64,000 bases of DNA, from contig NZ_JADHEC010000004.1 in NCBI RefSeq assembly GCF_015277675.1, positions 1-64,000 of the forward strand, read 5' to 3'. Source of the DNA: Flavobacterium soyangense (lineage in GTDB: Bacteria; Bacteroidota; Bacteroidia; Flavobacteriales; Flavobacteriaceae). This document shows positions 41,970 to 51,875 of the stretch, piece after piece; the stretch's first letter is position 1, and each line of letters begins with the position of its first letter. The position numbers and the translations under genes are program-made. Below the pieces are notes generated by a model. The model was not told the DNA's origin. It saw nothing but the letters and a program-made list of their open reading frames with translations, and made no database searches.

Positions 41970-43253
41970 TTAAAACAGATGATCCTTTTTTCTTATCAAC
42001 AAAAGCGAGAAGAAAGTCATCACCGCAGCAGCAGATAAATAATAACCCACATAGGTAATTCCAAAATTTTTGGCAATCCAAATAGCGATTATGGGAGCAA
42101 AAGCAGCGCCAAATATTCCTGCAAAATTAAACGTGAGCGAAGCTCCTGAATATCGCACTTCTGTTGGAAAAAGTTCCGAAAGAAAAGTCCCTAGCGGTCC
42201 GTAAGTCATTCCCATCAATGCCATTCCCAAACATAAAAACAGCGTGATTAAAGTCGTATTTCCGGAACCAAGAAGCGAAGAAAAAAACAATCCAAAAATA
42301 GCAATGGCAATTGAAATAATAATTAACACCAATCTTCGACCAAATTTATCTGCAAAAACGGCTGAGATTGGAATTGAAATTCCAAAAAACACAACCGAAA
42401 AAAGTTGCATAATCAGGAAATCACGTCTTGTAAATCCCAAATCTGTGGTAGCCCAACTTAAGGAAAAAACAGTCATTAAATAAAAAGTCACAAAAGTGGT
42501 AACTGCAGCCAAAGTTCCAAAAACAAGTTCGCGTTTATATGAGTTCAGCAGGGTAATCATTGGGATTTTAACTTGTTTCTTAGTTTCTAAAGTCGCCAGA
42601 AAAGAAGGAGTTTCGGTGATTTTTAATCGGATATAAAATCCAATCACAACTAAAATAGCACTTGATATAAAAGGAATTCTCCAACCGTAATCAAAGAATT
42701 GTTCGTTTGTCAAAGTATCACTCAACAAAAGGAAAGTTCCGCCGGAAAGTAATAAACCAATAGGTGCTCCAAGCTGAGGAAACATTCCATACCAAGCACG
42801 TTTTCCCGGAGGCGCATTTTCTATTGCCAATAAAACAGCTCCACCCCATTCTCCGCCAAGTCCCAATCCCTGTCCAAATCTGAAAAGCATCAATAATAAA
42901 GGCGCAGCGATTCCTATACTGGCATACGTTGGTAAAAACCCAATGACAACAGTTGAAATTCCCATCGTCAATAAGGCAACAACCAAGGTGGTTTTTCGTC
43001 CAATTTTATCTCCATAATGTCCAAAAACAGCAGAACCAATAGGACGAGCAAAAAAAGCAATAGAAAAAGTAGCCAGAGATTCTATCGTAGAAATAGTAGG
43101 GCTTGACCCCGGAAAAAACAATTGCGGAAAAACTAAAACAGCAGCATTAGCATAAATATAGAAATCAAAAAACTCAATGGTGGTTCCAATTAAACTGCCA
43201 AAAAGTACGTGTTTTAATGAATTTACCTTATCAGGATTAGAATTTTCTTTCAT
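41970..43253 (-). CDS. MFS transporter, metabolite:H+ symporter (MHS) family
   Basis: Start chosen at ATG 43253 (MKENSNPDKVNSLKH); a longer frame to 43382 would overlap the upstream bshC start and has no support. The 427-residue protein has twelve predicted helices with the MHS hallmarks: GTTIEFFDFYIYANAA in helix 1, ARPIGSAVFGHYGDKIGRK between helices 2 and 3, and FRFGQGLGLGGEWGGAVLL in helix 4. Such carriers import organic acids, betaine or sugars with protons; the substrate cannot be named. Divergent from bshC. Confidence 0.85.
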   Translation of the reverse strand: MKENSNPDKVNSLKHVLFGSLIGTTIEFFDFYIYANAAVLVFPQLFFPGSSPTISTIESLATFSIAFFARPIGSAVFGHYGDKIGRKTTLVVALLTMGISTVVIGFLPTYASIGIAAPLLLMLFRFGQGLGLGGEWGGAVLLAIENAPPGKRAWYGMFPQLGAPIGLLLSGGTFLLLSDTLTNEQFFDYGWRIPFISSAILVVIGFYIRLKITETPSFLATLETKKQVKIPMITLLNSYKRELVFGTLAAVTTFVTFYLMTVFSLSWATTDLGFTRRDFLIMQLFSVVFFGISIPISAVFADKFGRRLVLIIISIAIAIFGLFFSSLLGSGNTTLITLFLCLGMALMGMTYGPLGTFLSELFPTEVRYSGASLTFNFAGIFGAAFAPIIAIWIAKNFGITYVGYYLSAAAVMTFFSLLLIRKKDHLF

Positions 43254-43355
43254 AAGAGTATTGTAATATTTTGATAAAAATGATGCTAATTTTCGAAAGT
43301 AACAAATATTTAGTTCCAATAATTTGTGGTAATTTAGCATAAAATAAATTTCAAT

Positions 43356-44948
43356 ATGCCAACCGACTGTATTAACTATCAAAATTCCGGGTATTTCTCG
43401 TCTTTGATGAATGATTATTTAGATCAAAAACCTAATTTGCAATCCCTTTACAATCGATTTCCCAATCTTGAAAATTTTGAAGCACAAATTCAGGAAAAAC
43501 AAGAAAATTTTAATGCCAAAAACAGAACTGTATTAGTTTCGGTTTTGCAAGAGCAATATTCAAAAATTGCAACTTCAGATTTGACCAAGCAAAACATTGA
43601 AGCTTTGGCCAATTCCAATACTTTCACCATTACAACCGGTCACCAGTTAAATTTGTTCACTGGTCCTTTGTATTTTTTGTACAAAATAATTTCGACCATC
43701 AATTTAACCAAGCAACTCAAAACCAAATATCCATCGCAAAACTTTGTTCCCATTTATTGGATGGCAACCGAAGATCACGATTTTGAAGAAATCAATTATT
43801 TCAATTTCAAAGGTCGAAAGTTTCGCTGGAGCAAGGGAAGCAAAGGACCCGTTGGACGATTATCCACTGAAGGTTTAGCTGATTTTTTTGAAGTGTATGC
43901 GAGTGAGTTGGGCTCGGGGAAGAATGCTGATGATTTAAAAAAAATGTTTCAAGAAGCTTATCTCAATCATTCCAATTTGGCGGAAGCCACACGCCATTTG
44001 GCAAATACCTTATTTGGAAAATATGGATTGGTCATTCTTGATGCTGATAATCAAGGATTAAAACAAATTTTTATTCCTTATATAAAAGAAGAATTAATTC
44101 ACCTAACGTCGTATAAACACGTTCTGGAAGCTGCAGAAAAATTAAAAAACTACACTATTCAAGTCAATCCCCGTGAAATTAATTTGTTTTATCTAGAAAA
44201 CGATTTGCGGGAACGCATCATTCTTGAAAACGAAAAATACAAGGTAAATAATACCCAAATAGAATTCACGGAAAGCGAAATTCTCTTGGTATTAGAAAAC
44301 CATCCCGAAAAATTTAGTCCCAATGTGATTATGCGTCCGTTATACCAAGAGGTGATTTTACCCAATTTATGCTACATTGGCGGAGGCGGAGAAATCGCAT
44401 ATTGGCTAGAACTGAAATCTTTTTTCGATGCCGTGAAAGTTACTTTTCCAATACTTTTATTAAGGAATTCTGTTTTATTAACAACCGAAAAACAAGTTGC
44501 AAAAGCAGATAAATTAGGATTAAGTTGGAAAGATTTATTTTCCAAACAAAATGATTTGGTTAATGTAAAAACAGCTCAATTATCTGAATTTCCAATTGAT
44601 TTTTCAATTCAAAAAGAAAACCTAAAAAAACAATTTGAAAACTTATATGAAATAGCACGTCAAACCGACAAATCCTTTCTTGGCGCAGTAAAAGCCCAGG
44701 AAGCTAAACAAATAAAAGGCTTGGGAAATCTTGAAAAAAGATTGCTAAAAGCCCAAAAAAGAAAATATTCTGAAACATTAGAAAGAATTATAGATTTGCA
44801 AAACGAATTGTTTCCCAACCTAAGTTTACAGGAACGCCAAGCTAATTTTTCGGAATTTTACTTAGCGGATGGTGAAAATTTAATTGAAAAGTTGATTCAA
44901 AAATTGAAACCTTTGGAAGCTAATTTTGAAATACTAACACTCCATTAA
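43356..44948 (+). CDS. bshC: Bacillithiol biosynthesis cysteine-adding enzyme BshC
   Basis: The 530-residue protein has the BshC pattern: TTGHQLNLFTGPLYFLYKI with the conserved GHQ near residue 95, YWMATEDHDFEEINYF near 135, and the coiled-coil C-terminal section LGNLEKRLLKAQKRKYSETL. BshC adds cysteine to glucosaminyl-malate in the last step of bacillithiol synthesis, the low-molecular-weight thiol of Bacteroidota and Firmicutes. The start at 43356 is in the divergent region with the transporter. Length is normal. Confidence 0.93.
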   Translation: MPTDCINYQNSGYFSSLMNDYLDQKPNLQSLYNRFPNLENFEAQIQEKQENFNAKNRTVLVSVLQEQYSKIATSDLTKQNIEALANSNTFTITTGHQLNLFTGPLYFLYKIISTINLTKQLKTKYPSQNFVPIYWMATEDHDFEEINYFNFKGRKFRWSKGSKGPVGRLSTEGLADFFEVYASELGSGKNADDLKKMFQEAYLNHSNLAEATRHLANTLFGKYGLVILDADNQGLKQIFIPYIKEELIHLTSYKHVLEAAEKLKNYTIQVNPREINLFYLENDLRERIILENEKYKVNNTQIEFTESEILLVLENHPEKFSPNVIMRPLYQEVILPNLCYIGGGGEIAYWLELKSFFDAVKVTFPILLLRNSVLLTTEKQVAKADKLGLSWKDLFSKQNDLVNVKTAQLSEFPIDFSIQKENLKKQFENLYEIARQTDKSFLGAVKAQEAKQIKGLGNLEKRLLKAQKRKYSETLERIIDLQNELFPNLSLQERQANFSEFYLADGENLIEKLIQKLKPLEANFEILTLH

Positions 44949-44982
44949 AAACAGAAAAAAAACATTCTATTTCAATCAAAAA

Positions 44983-45843
44983 CTAATAATTAAAGAGCGT
45001 TTAACTTCACTGGATGTATTCAGAGGATTTACTATAATGATGATGACGATTGTCAATAATACTGGAAGTTGGGCGTCAATTTATCCACCATTAGATCACG
45101 CCGAGTTGAACGGCTGCCCCCTTACAGATTTAGTTATTCCCATCTTTATTTTTATAATGGGAACAGCTATTCCTTTTGCAATGCAAACAAAAACTTTCAG
45201 TCCTGTTACGTTCAATAAAATAATAGTACGTTCACTGTGAATATTTTGTTTGGGATTATTCCTGAATTTTTTAGCAAAATAGAACTTTTTGGGTTGGAAG
45301 GAATTGCGTTATCAATAGGTAAATTAGTGCTGACTTTTGCAGTCGCTTATGCATTGCTGGGAAACTTTAGTACAAAAATTAAAACGGTTTTAGTTTTTTC
45401 TGTTCTTGGTATTTTACTCTTTTTAGCATATAGCAGATGGACTTGCTTTAGTAATTCTAGGATTAATATGGAATATTGTGTTTCCTATAAACAAATCACT
45501 TTGGACTAGTTCTTATGCCTTATTTACAGCGGGATTAACAAGCCTTAGTCTTTTATATTATTGAAATTGCTGATTATAAAAAATGGGGTAAGCTATTCTT
45601 AATTTGGGGATTGTGTTCTTCTTTTTAGGGATAATTCCAAGAGTGCTAACGATGATAAAAGTAAAACATCCTGAAATTCCGAATGAACCATTAGGGTTTC
45701 AAAGCTATTTTTATAATTATGGCATTACCCCTTTATTCGAAAACCCAATGAATGCCTCATTGGCTTATGCATTAATATAAGCTCATTTTTGGTCCTTTAT
45801 TTTATGGATTTTATATAAAAACAAGCTGATATTCAAAGTCTAA
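44983..45843 (+). pseudogene. Broken membrane acyltransferase (DUF5009 / heparan-alpha-glucosaminide N-acetyltransferase type)
   Basis: The opening KERLTSLDVFRGFTIMMM, then NNTGSWASIYPPLDHA and GCPLTDLVIPIFIFIMGTAI, match the first helices of COG4299-type acyltransferases. After RSL at 45237 the frame is lost, and fragments continue in other frames with membrane segments (IELFGLEGIALSIGKLVLTF, then GLTSLSLLYYIEI and NYGITPLFENPMNASLAYAL) to about 45843. At least three frame changes and several stops are needed, and the total is shorter than a full gene of about 360 codons. It covers most of the space between bshC and ndk. Confidence 0.8.
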
Positions 45844-45955
45844 TATTTAGAAATATCCACGTTAAAACCAAATAACAACCATTTTAATTATTGATTTATT
45901 AAAATCAATTCATAAAAAAGTCTATTTTTGCACAAAAATTAAAAAACTAAAAAAA

Positions 45956-46375
45956 ATGGCAACAAATAGAACTTTTACAATGATTAAACCTGATGCGGTT
46001 GAAAATGGACACATCGGAAATATATTGGCAATGATTACAAATGCTGGTTTCAAAATAGTTTCATTGAAACTAACACAATTAACTATTGCTGATGCACAAG
46101 CCTTTTATGCTGTTCACGCTGCAAGACCTTTCTACGGAGAATTAGTAGAATTTATGACTCGTGGACCAATCGTTGCCGCAATTTTAGAAAAAGAAAATGC
46201 TGTTGAAGATTTCAGAATTTTGATTGGAGCAACAAATCCAGCTGAAGCTGCTGAAGGAACTATCCGTAAAGCATACGCTACTTCTATTGGCGAAAATGCA
46301 GTTCATGGTTCTGACAGTGATGAAAATGCAGGTATTGAAGGTACTTTTCATTTTGCAGGAAGAGAGCAATTTTAG
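45956..46375 (+). CDS. ndk: Nucleoside diphosphate kinase
   Basis: The 139-residue protein has the full Ndk signature: [13 protein letters not shown] at the start, [11 protein letters not shown], the TNPAEA loop, and the catalytic His at residue 117 in NAVHGSDS. It balances nucleoside triphosphate pools by ping-pong phosphate transfer through that His. A -7 like TATTTTTG box lies at 45923-45930 with an AT-rich spacer. It stands alone and is followed by a terminator. Confidence 0.97.
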   Translation: MATNRTFTMIKPDAVENGHIGNILAMITNAGFKIVSLKLTQLTIADAQAFYAVHAARPFYGELVEFMTRGPIVAAILEKENAVEDFRILIGATNPAEAAEGTIRKAYATSIGENAVHGSDSDENAGIEGTFHFAGREQF

Positions 46376-46429
46376 TATTCAGATAGCAGATTTCAGATAG
46401 CAGAACGCAGTTGGAAATCTATAAAATAC

Positions 46430-46468
46430 AAATCCCATCCTGATTTTTTTATCTGGATGGGATTTTTT
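46430..46468. terminator. Terminator between ndk and the DUF721 gene
   Basis: AAATCCCATCC (46430-46440) pairs with GGATGGGATTT (46455-46465), followed by T; the A-rich left flank lets it work for both converging genes. Short repeats of CAGATAGCAGA and CTGCAAACTG flank it. Confidence 0.88.
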
Positions 46469-46504
46469 ATTTCTGAAATCTGCAAACTGAAACCTGCAAA
46501 CTGA

Positions 46505-46801
46505 TTATCTCAAAACAACATCTTTAACAACATCACGTTGCAATTCTTCGTTAATCATGGCAACAATCTTTGACTTGCCATGACTTAATTCTTCTCTCAA
46601 AACCGCCGAAGAAAGCTCCACATACAAAGTGCTTCCTTTCAAAACCACGTTCTTGGTATAATGATTTACGCCATTGCCCATAAGGTTTTTCCAGGCATCT
46701 TTGACATCGATTCGGTCAATTCCGGGTTGCAGTTTGTTTACTTGGATAATTTGTTTCAAAACATCACCAACAGTGCTTTGATTATTTAGTCTTTTTGCCA
46801 T
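46505..46801 (-). CDS. DUF721 (DciA-like) protein
   Basis: The 98-residue protein shows MGNGVNHYTKNV, VVLKGSTLYVELSSAVLREEL and INEELQRDVVKDVVLR, the pattern of DUF721, a small alpha/beta module like the KH-type N-domain of DciA, which loads the replicative helicase in many bacteria. Whether this short version acts in helicase loading is not known. It overlaps the lipoprotein gene upstream by 20 bases, so they are probably coexpressed. Confidence 0.8.
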   Translation of the reverse strand: MAKRLNNQSTVGDVLKQIIQVNKLQPGIDRIDVKDAWKNLMGNGVNHYTKNVVLKGSTLYVELSSAVLREELSHGKSKIVAMINEELQRDVVKDVVLR

Positions 46802-47225
46802 CGCCTTCTAAATTTATTGGTGCTGCTTTTTTATAATGATATTCCTTATTTTCGGCATTTTTAAAAACTAATTTATCCTTTGAAACCGTAATTAATTCCT
46901 CAGACCATTTTGCATAAGGCGTCGCATAATCAAAGAAAACTTTATCATTTTTAAAATGTACAGCTACAGCTTCTTGTGAATCATTCACTAAAAAAGTGCC
47001 ATCCAGTTGCGGCATTACTTTCTTCCTGAAACCGGTGTTGTTTTTACCGATTTCGAAATAATCATAACTCTCGTTTATTGTGTAATTTTTATCTTTTCCT
47101 TGATCAAAAACAACCTTCTCAATTTCCCAATAACCATTAATTTTGGATATATCCGACGGCAAAATCTTTTGCTGACAAGAGACTAAAAGAAATGAAACAA
47201 ATAAAAACCCAACTATATTCTTCAT
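46782..47225 (-). CDS. Lipocalin-like lipoprotein
   Basis: The 147-residue protein has a lipoprotein signal with the acylated Cys in LLVSCQQ at residue 17, then a lipocalin-like start, INGYWEIEKVVFD, and eight or so strands ending EYHYKKAAP. Such proteins are common, small, outer-membrane lipocalin relatives in Flavobacteriaceae with unknown ligands. The stop lies inside the DUF721 gene, so the two overlap. Confidence 0.75.
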   Translation of the reverse strand: MKNIVGFLFVSFLLVSCQQKILPSDISKINGYWEIEKVVFDQGKDKNYTINESYDYFEIGKNNTGFRKKVMPQLDGTFLVNDSQEAVAVHFKNDKVFFDYATPYAKWSEELITVSKDKLVFKNAENKEYHYKKAAPINLEGDGKKTK

Positions 47226-47416
47226 CTTTGATATATTATTTTCTGATTGTTATTCCGAGAAATGAAACGATCTACTTTGATTTTAGAATCAAAAAAACTT
47301 ATTATTTTCTTCTACAAAGTTAAGCTTCTTAAACTCAAATAAAAGAAAAATAAATAAAACTCATTAAACTATTTTATATATTTTTGGTCTTACCATTCAA
47401 AACAATTCACTAGAAT

Positions 47417-48487
47417 ATGTCTAAGATAAACTATAGTTTCTTAATTACATTATTGTATATCAGCTGTAGTTCTGAAAACGTACAACTGACATCTCCTTCA
47501 ACAGAATCAATGTATTTTCCTCCATTAACTGGCAATGTATGGGAAACAAAATCAATTGCAAGTCTGGGTTGGAAACAAACGGCTGTTCAACCACTTTTGG
47601 ATTATTTGGAACTCAAACATTCTAAAGGCTTTATCATTTTGGTCAACGGACGAATCGTTTTGGAAAATTATTTCAACGGGCATTCTGCTTCGACTAGTTG
47701 GTATTGGGCAAGTGCCGGCAAAACTTTAACTTCAACTATGACCGGAATTGCTCAACAGGAAGGTTTAATAAACATAAACAACAAGGTTTCTGATTATATA
47801 GGAACAAGTTGGACAAGTCTACCATTGGCAAAAGAAAATTTAATTACAAATAAGCATTTGCTCACCATGACTTCTGGTTTAGAAGATATTGCCAATGGTG
47901 ATGCAGTTGATCCTGCCAGTCTAACTTACAAAGTTGATGCAGGAACCCGTTGGGCTTATCATAACGTATATGTAAAACTGCAAGATGTTATTGCTCATGC
48001 AAGTGGTCAAAGTTTTGAAAACTATTTCAATGCAAAACTAAAAACAAAAATAGGAATGGATGGATTGTGGTTTACTTCCGGTAACAACTCAGTTTTTGCC
48101 AGTACAACACGAAGTATGGCCCGTTTTGGCTTACTTATGCTGAACAAGGGAAAATGGGAAAACAACATAATTTTAAATGAAAATTATTTCGATGAAGCTA
48201 CAAACACCTCCCAAAACATCAATCTCTCTTATGGCTATTTATGGTGGTTGAACGGTAAAACGAGTTATCATTTACCTCAATCTCAACTACAATTATCAGG
48301 AAGTATTATTCCATCCGGCCCAAATGATATGTTTATGGCTTTGGGTAAAAACGATCAGAAAATTTATGTGATTCCAAGTAAAAAAATGGTAGTCATCAGA
48401 ATGGGAGATCCAGCTGACAGTGTAAATCTGGCTTTGTCTGATTTTGATGAAGTGCTTTGGCAAAAAATAAATGCTTTATACCAATAG
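47417..48487 (+). CDS. Serine hydrolase, class C beta-lactamase-like lipoprotein
   Basis: The 356-residue protein has a short lipoprotein signal (LLYISCSSE with Cys near residue 17). The SxxK motif is in ASAGKTLTS (nucleophile Ser near residue 98), Tyr-x-Asn in WAYHNVYVK, and SMARFGLLMLNKGKW near the end. This is the beta-lactamase/penicillin-binding-protein fold used by esterases and D-aminopeptidases; the substrate cannot be read from motifs. It stands alone downstream of a divergent gap of about 190 bases. Confidence 0.85.
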   Translation: MSKINYSFLITLLYISCSSENVQLTSPSTESMYFPPLTGNVWETKSIASLGWKQTAVQPLLDYLELKHSKGFIILVNGRIVLENYFNGHSASTSWYWASAGKTLTSTMTGIAQQEGLININNKVSDYIGTSWTSLPLAKENLITNKHLLTMTSGLEDIANGDAVDPASLTYKVDAGTRWAYHNVYVKLQDVIAHASGQSFENYFNAKLKTKIGMDGLWFTSGNNSVFASTTRSMARFGLLMLNKGKWENNIILNENYFDEATNTSQNINLSYGYLWWLNGKTSYHLPQSQLQLSGSIIPSGPNDMFMALGKNDQKIYVIPSKKMVVIRMGDPADSVNLALSDFDEVLWQKINALYQ

Positions 48488-48492
48488 AAATA

Positions 48493-48669
48493 TTATCTAT
48501 TTTTTTTGCTTATAAAAAAACCAACAATAAAGAAAAAAGCTCCAAAAAAGAGCAAAATATAATACAACACCATGTTTTTGTCCCTAACTAAATTAGACAA
48601 AACAAAGCATATAACACTTATTAAATAAAGGTAAATGGGACTGATACTTTTGAAGGAAGAAAAATTCAT
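48493..48669 (-). CDS. Small two-helix membrane protein
   Basis: A 58-residue open frame starts at ATG 48669 (MNFSSFKSISPIYLY) and ends at TAA 48493-48495. It has two predicted transmembrane helices (IYLYLISVICFVLSNLV and MVLYYILLFFGAFFFIVGFF) separated by a short RDKN loop, with a basic tail ISKKNR. It begins eight bases after the ftsY stop on the same strand. The codon pattern, clear helices and tight spacing suggest a real, probably conserved gene. Function unknown. Confidence 0.65.
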   Translation of the reverse strand: MNFSSFKSISPIYLYLISVICFVLSNLVRDKNMVLYYILLFFGAFFFIVGFFISKKNR

Positions 48670-48676
48670 TGAACTA

Positions 48677-49630
48677 TTATTTAAAAAAACTATCTACGAA
48701 TTCATATTTATTAAACACCTGCAAATCTTCGATACCCTCGCCAACTCCAATGTATTTTACAGGAATTTTGAATTGGTCTGAAATCCCGATAACAACACCG
48801 CCTTTGGCAGTTCCGTCGAGTTTTGTAACTGCAAGTGAAGTCACTTCGGTAGCAGCAGTAAATTGTTTGGCCTGTTCAAAAGCGTTTTGTCCAGTTGAAC
48901 CATCAATAACCAATAATACATCGTGTGGAGCATCGGCAACCACCTTTTGCATTACACGTTTTACTTTTGTCAATTCGTTCATCAGATTGACTTTATTGTG
49001 CAAACGACCCGCTGTATCTATGATAACAATGTCGGCATTATGCGCAACCGCTGATTGTAGGGTATCAAAAGCCACGGAAGCCGGATCGCTTCCCATATTT
49101 TGCCTTACGATGGGAACGCCAACTCTGTCAGCCCAAATTTGCAATTGATCTATAGCTGCGGCACGAAAAGTATCGGCTGCACCAAGAACAACTTTATAAC
49201 CTGCTTTTTTGAATTGGAATGCTAGTTTACCAATAGTAGTAGTTTTTCCAACACCATTAACGCCAACAACCATCAAAACATAAGGTTTTGTATTGATTGG
49301 AATTACAAATTCAGTAGCTTCTCCGGAATTAGTTTCTGAGAGTAAACCTGCTATTTCTTCATGAAGAATTCTATTGAGTTCTTCAGTTCCAAGGAATTTA
49401 TCTTCAGAAACACGTTTTTCTATTCGGGTGATGATTTTTAGAGTTGTATTCACACCAACATCTGAAGAAACAAGGATTTCTTCGAGATTATCCAGAACCT
49501 CATCATCAACCTTTGATTTTCCTGCCACGGCTTTGGTTAACTTGGAAAAGAAAGATGTTTTTGATTTCTCTAGGCCTTTGTCTAAAGTTTCTTTTTTCTC
49601 AGAAGAAAATATTTTTTTAAAAAAACTCAT
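48677..49630 (-). CDS. ftsY: Signal recognition particle receptor FtsY
   Basis: The 317-residue protein has a short charged N-terminus, the four-helix N domain, and the SRP GTPase G domain: GVNGVGKTTTIGKLA (P-loop), DTFRAAAIDQLQ, IIDTAGRLHNK and VTKLDGTAKGG. FtsY docks the ribosome-SRP complex at the inner membrane and, together with Ffh, delivers nascent chains to the translocon. The acidic A domain of some bacteria is absent, normal for the group. It is the gene before the small two-helix membrane protein. Confidence 0.96.
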   Translation of the reverse strand: MSFFKKIFSSEKKETLDKGLEKSKTSFFSKLTKAVAGKSKVDDEVLDNLEEILVSSDVGVNTTLKIITRIEKRVSEDKFLGTEELNRILHEEIAGLLSETNSGEATEFVIPINTKPYVLMVVGVNGVGKTTTIGKLAFQFKKAGYKVVLGAADTFRAAAIDQLQIWADRVGVPIVRQNMGSDPASVAFDTLQSAVAHNADIVIIDTAGRLHNKVNLMNELTKVKRVMQKVVADAPHDVLLVIDGSTGQNAFEQAKQFTAATEVTSLAVTKLDGTAKGGVVIGISDQFKIPVKYIGVGEGIEDLQVFNKYEFVDSFFK

Positions 49631-49736
49631 TATGGTATACGGTTTGCGATTTACGAATGGGCATTCAAAATGATTAATCTATTGTAATTTAGACAATAAG
49701 TTGATAGGAATCCATTTCGACGGTAAATATAAAAAA

Positions 49737-49769
49737 TAAAAAAGCTACTTCCGAATGAAAGTAGCTTTT
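49737..49769 (-). terminator. Terminator of the rpmB-rpmG-DUF4295 operon
   Basis: AAAAGCTACT (49740-49749) pairs with AGTAGCTTTT (49760-49769). Read on the minus strand it is followed by T residues and lies 21 bases after the DUF4295 stop and before ftsY. Confidence 0.85.
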
Positions 49770-49789
49770 CTATATAATGCTATCGTTAA

Positions 49790-49942
49790 TTATTTCTTTT
49801 TCAAGAATTCATCAACTGCTTCAGGAGCCATAATAGATTCTACGAATGTATATGCGCCAGATTTTGGAGATTTTACCATTTTAATGGCTTTTGATAATCT
49901 CTTAGAAGATGTCTGTAAGGATGCTACGGTTTTCTTTGCCAT
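49790..49942 (-). CDS. DUF4295 protein, small ribosome-associated gene
   Basis: The 50-residue open frame starts at ATG 49942 and reads MAKKTVASLQTSSKRL, then AIKMVKSPKSGAYTFVES, ending in VDEFLKKK. This matches DUF4295, a short basic protein of Bacteroidota that is coded downstream of rpmG. It is too short for many gene callers. Its place with rpmB and rpmG suggests a ribosome-related role, but this is not proved. Confidence 0.85.
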   Translation of the reverse strand: MAKKTVASLQTSSKRLSKAIKMVKSPKSGAYTFVESIMAPEAVDEFLKKK

Positions 49943-50012
49943 GATTCTATGTTATTTGTATTTTAATAAATCTCAAATGTAACATCTAAGATTATCTTAA
50001 AATCTCTAATTA

Positions 50013-50201
50013 TTATTTAATTTCTTTGTGAACTGTTACACGTTTCAAGATTGGATTAAATTTTTTAATCTCTAATCTGTCTGGAGTATTTTTCTTGTTC
50101 TTTGTTGTGATGTATCTAGAAGTCCCTGCAACACCTGATGTTTTGTGTTCAGTACATTCTAAAATTACCTGTATTCTATTACCTTTACTTTTCTTTGCCA
50201 T
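50013..50201 (-). CDS. rpmG: Ribosomal protein L33
   Basis: The 62-residue protein reads [20 protein letters not shown], then [20 protein letters not shown] and LEIKKFNP, the L33 pattern in its zinc-free form, since the CxxC pairs are missing. It is a component of the large ribosomal subunit near the exit site. It lies between rpmB and the DUF4295 gene. Confidence 0.96.
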   Translation of the reverse strand: MAKKSKGNRIQVILECTEHKTSGVAGTSRYITTKNKKNTPDRLEIKKFNPILKRVTVHKEIK

Positions 50202-50224
50202 CTTGATATATATTTAGGAATGGA

Positions 50225-50461
50225 TTATTTAATAAATCCGCCTGCTTGTGCTTTTTTCAAAACTGCAGCGATTCCATTTTTATTAATTGTTTTTACCGTA
50301 GATGCAGCTACTCTAAGAGTAATCCATCTATCTTCTTCTGGAAGATAAAAACGCTTTTTAACTAAGTTTACTGAAAATTTTCTCTTAGTTTTATTCATAG
50401 CGTGAGAAACGTTATTTCCTACCATCGCTCTTTTACCTGTAAGGTCGCAAACTCTTGACAT
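50225..50461 (-). CDS. rpmB: Ribosomal protein L28
   Basis: The 78-residue protein starts [20 protein letters not shown], the classic L28 N-terminus, followed by [16 protein letters not shown] and the [17 protein letters not shown] core. It is a large-subunit protein. It is followed by rpmG and the DUF4295 gene in one operon that ends at the hairpin at 49737-49769. Confidence 0.97.
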   Translation of the reverse strand: MSRVCDLTGKRAMVGNNVSHAMNKTKRKFSVNLVKKRFYLPEEDRWITLRVAASTVKTINKNGIAAVLKKAQAGGFIK

Positions 50462-50532
50462 TATCTTATCTTTTATCGTTATTCAAATCGAGGGTGCAAA
50501 GAAAAGAAAAATAAACCTATTTAGCAAAAAAA

Positions 50533-51786
50533 TTATTGCACATTTTTTAAAATTTCTTTCCGTAACATTTCTAAACTCTTCATCACGGTTCTATCTACCA
50601 CTTTTTCACGGGGTTGACCAAAATTAAATTCTTCAATTATTACTTCATTTGGTGTTGCCAGTGCAATGAAAACAGACCCTAGCTCAGCATTTGAATCCCC
50701 TTTTGATGGTCCAGCATTTCCCGTGGTGGCAATTGCATAGTCAGTTTTCATCATCTCTTTCACATGAATTGCCATTTGCTTTGCCACTTCAGCACTTACA
50801 ACGGAATGTTCTTTGATCAAATCTTCAGAAATTCCTAAAACAGCAATTTTAGTTTCGGTAGCATAAGAAACTACGCTTCCTTTAAAATAATTTGAAGCAC
50901 CTGAAACTGAGGTTAAAACCTGAGCGATTTTTCCTCCTGTACAACTTTCAGCGGTCGAAACAGTTTTGTTTTGTTGCGTCAAAAGCCTTCCTAAAACCGC
51001 TTCAAGGGTTTCATCATCATCAAAACCCACAATAAAATCCCCAATTATTTTAGATAAAGAAATTACATTTTCTTCAATAGATTTTTCCAAAATGTCTTTA
51101 TCAGTTCCACGGGCAGATAGTCGCAAACGCACACTTCCAAGACTTGGCAAATAAGCAAATTTCACAAACTCGGGCAAATTATTTTCCCAATTCTCGATGG
51201 TTTCAGACAACAAACTTTCACCAATTCCATAGGTCAAAATTGTTTTATGGACGATGTAAGGTCTTTTATATTCAGTTACAATCTTTGGAATAATCTTATT
51301 TTCGACCAAATATTTCATTTCAAAAGGAACTCCCGGAAGCGAAATAAAGACAGTGTTTTCTTTTTTCATCCACATTCCTGGTGCTGTTCCCACTTGATTG
51401 TGAAGTACAGTACATTTTGAAGGTACTAAGGCTTGGTCTTTATTGATTTGAGTAATTTTACGTTTGTAAAAACCTTCGATAAGTTGTGTAACATGTTGGA
51501 GAACCTTATCATTAACAACAAGCTCATCTTCAAAATAATCACAAAAAGTTTTTTTGGTTATATCATCCTTTGTAGGTCCAAGTCCGCCAGTAATTATAAT
51601 TAAGTCGACTCTATTTTGAAACTTTGCAAAGGTATCCAGAATGTGTTGCTTATTGTCACTAATAGAAATCATTTCGTGAATTTCAACACCAATTCTGTCT
51701 AATGATTTAGCAATAAAAGCTGAATTTGTATCGACAATTTGTCCTATTAAAATTTCATCGCCTATAGTAATTATGGCTGCTTTCAT
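50533..51786 (-). CDS. cinA: CinA-family protein, nicotinamide-nucleotide amidohydrolase
   Basis: The 417-residue protein has both CinA parts. The N-terminal MoCF-like domain (1-170) has [17 protein letters not shown] and [10 protein letters not shown], characteristic of the ADP-ribose-pyrophosphatase-like domain. The C-terminal PncC-like amidase (255-417) has [20 protein letters not shown] and [12 protein letters not shown]. It deamidates nicotinamide mononucleotide in NAD recycling. Upstream is the Hpt gene; there is no competence gene near. Confidence 0.93.
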   Translation of the reverse strand: MKAAIITIGDEILIGQIVDTNSAFIAKSLDRIGVEIHEMISISDNKQHILDTFAKFQNRVDLIIITGGLGPTKDDITKKTFCDYFEDELVVNDKVLQHVTQLIEGFYKRKITQINKDQALVPSKCTVLHNQVGTAPGMWMKKENTVFISLPGVPFEMKYLVENKIIPKIVTEYKRPYIVHKTILTYGIGESLLSETIENWENNLPEFVKFAYLPSLGSVRLRLSARGTDKDILEKSIEENVISLSKIIGDFIVGFDDDETLEAVLGRLLTQQNKTVSTAESCTGGKIAQVLTSVSGASNYFKGSVVSYATETKIAVLGISEDLIKEHSVVSAEVAKQMAIHVKEMMKTDYAIATTGNAGPSKGDSNAELGSVFIALATPNEVIIEEFNFGQPREKVVDRTVMKSLEMLRKEILKNVQ

Positions 51787-51875
51787 TTTCTATACTGATT
51801 TAATATATAATTATGGGAATAGGTAAAAACTTCAAAAGTTTTGGTTTTAAAGAAATAAAACAGTGAAGAATCTAT

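Noticed and set aside
43254..43382. 43-residue N-terminal extension of the MHS transporter
   Set aside because: It overlaps the divergent bshC start and does not match the family N-terminus; ATG 43253 is preferred.
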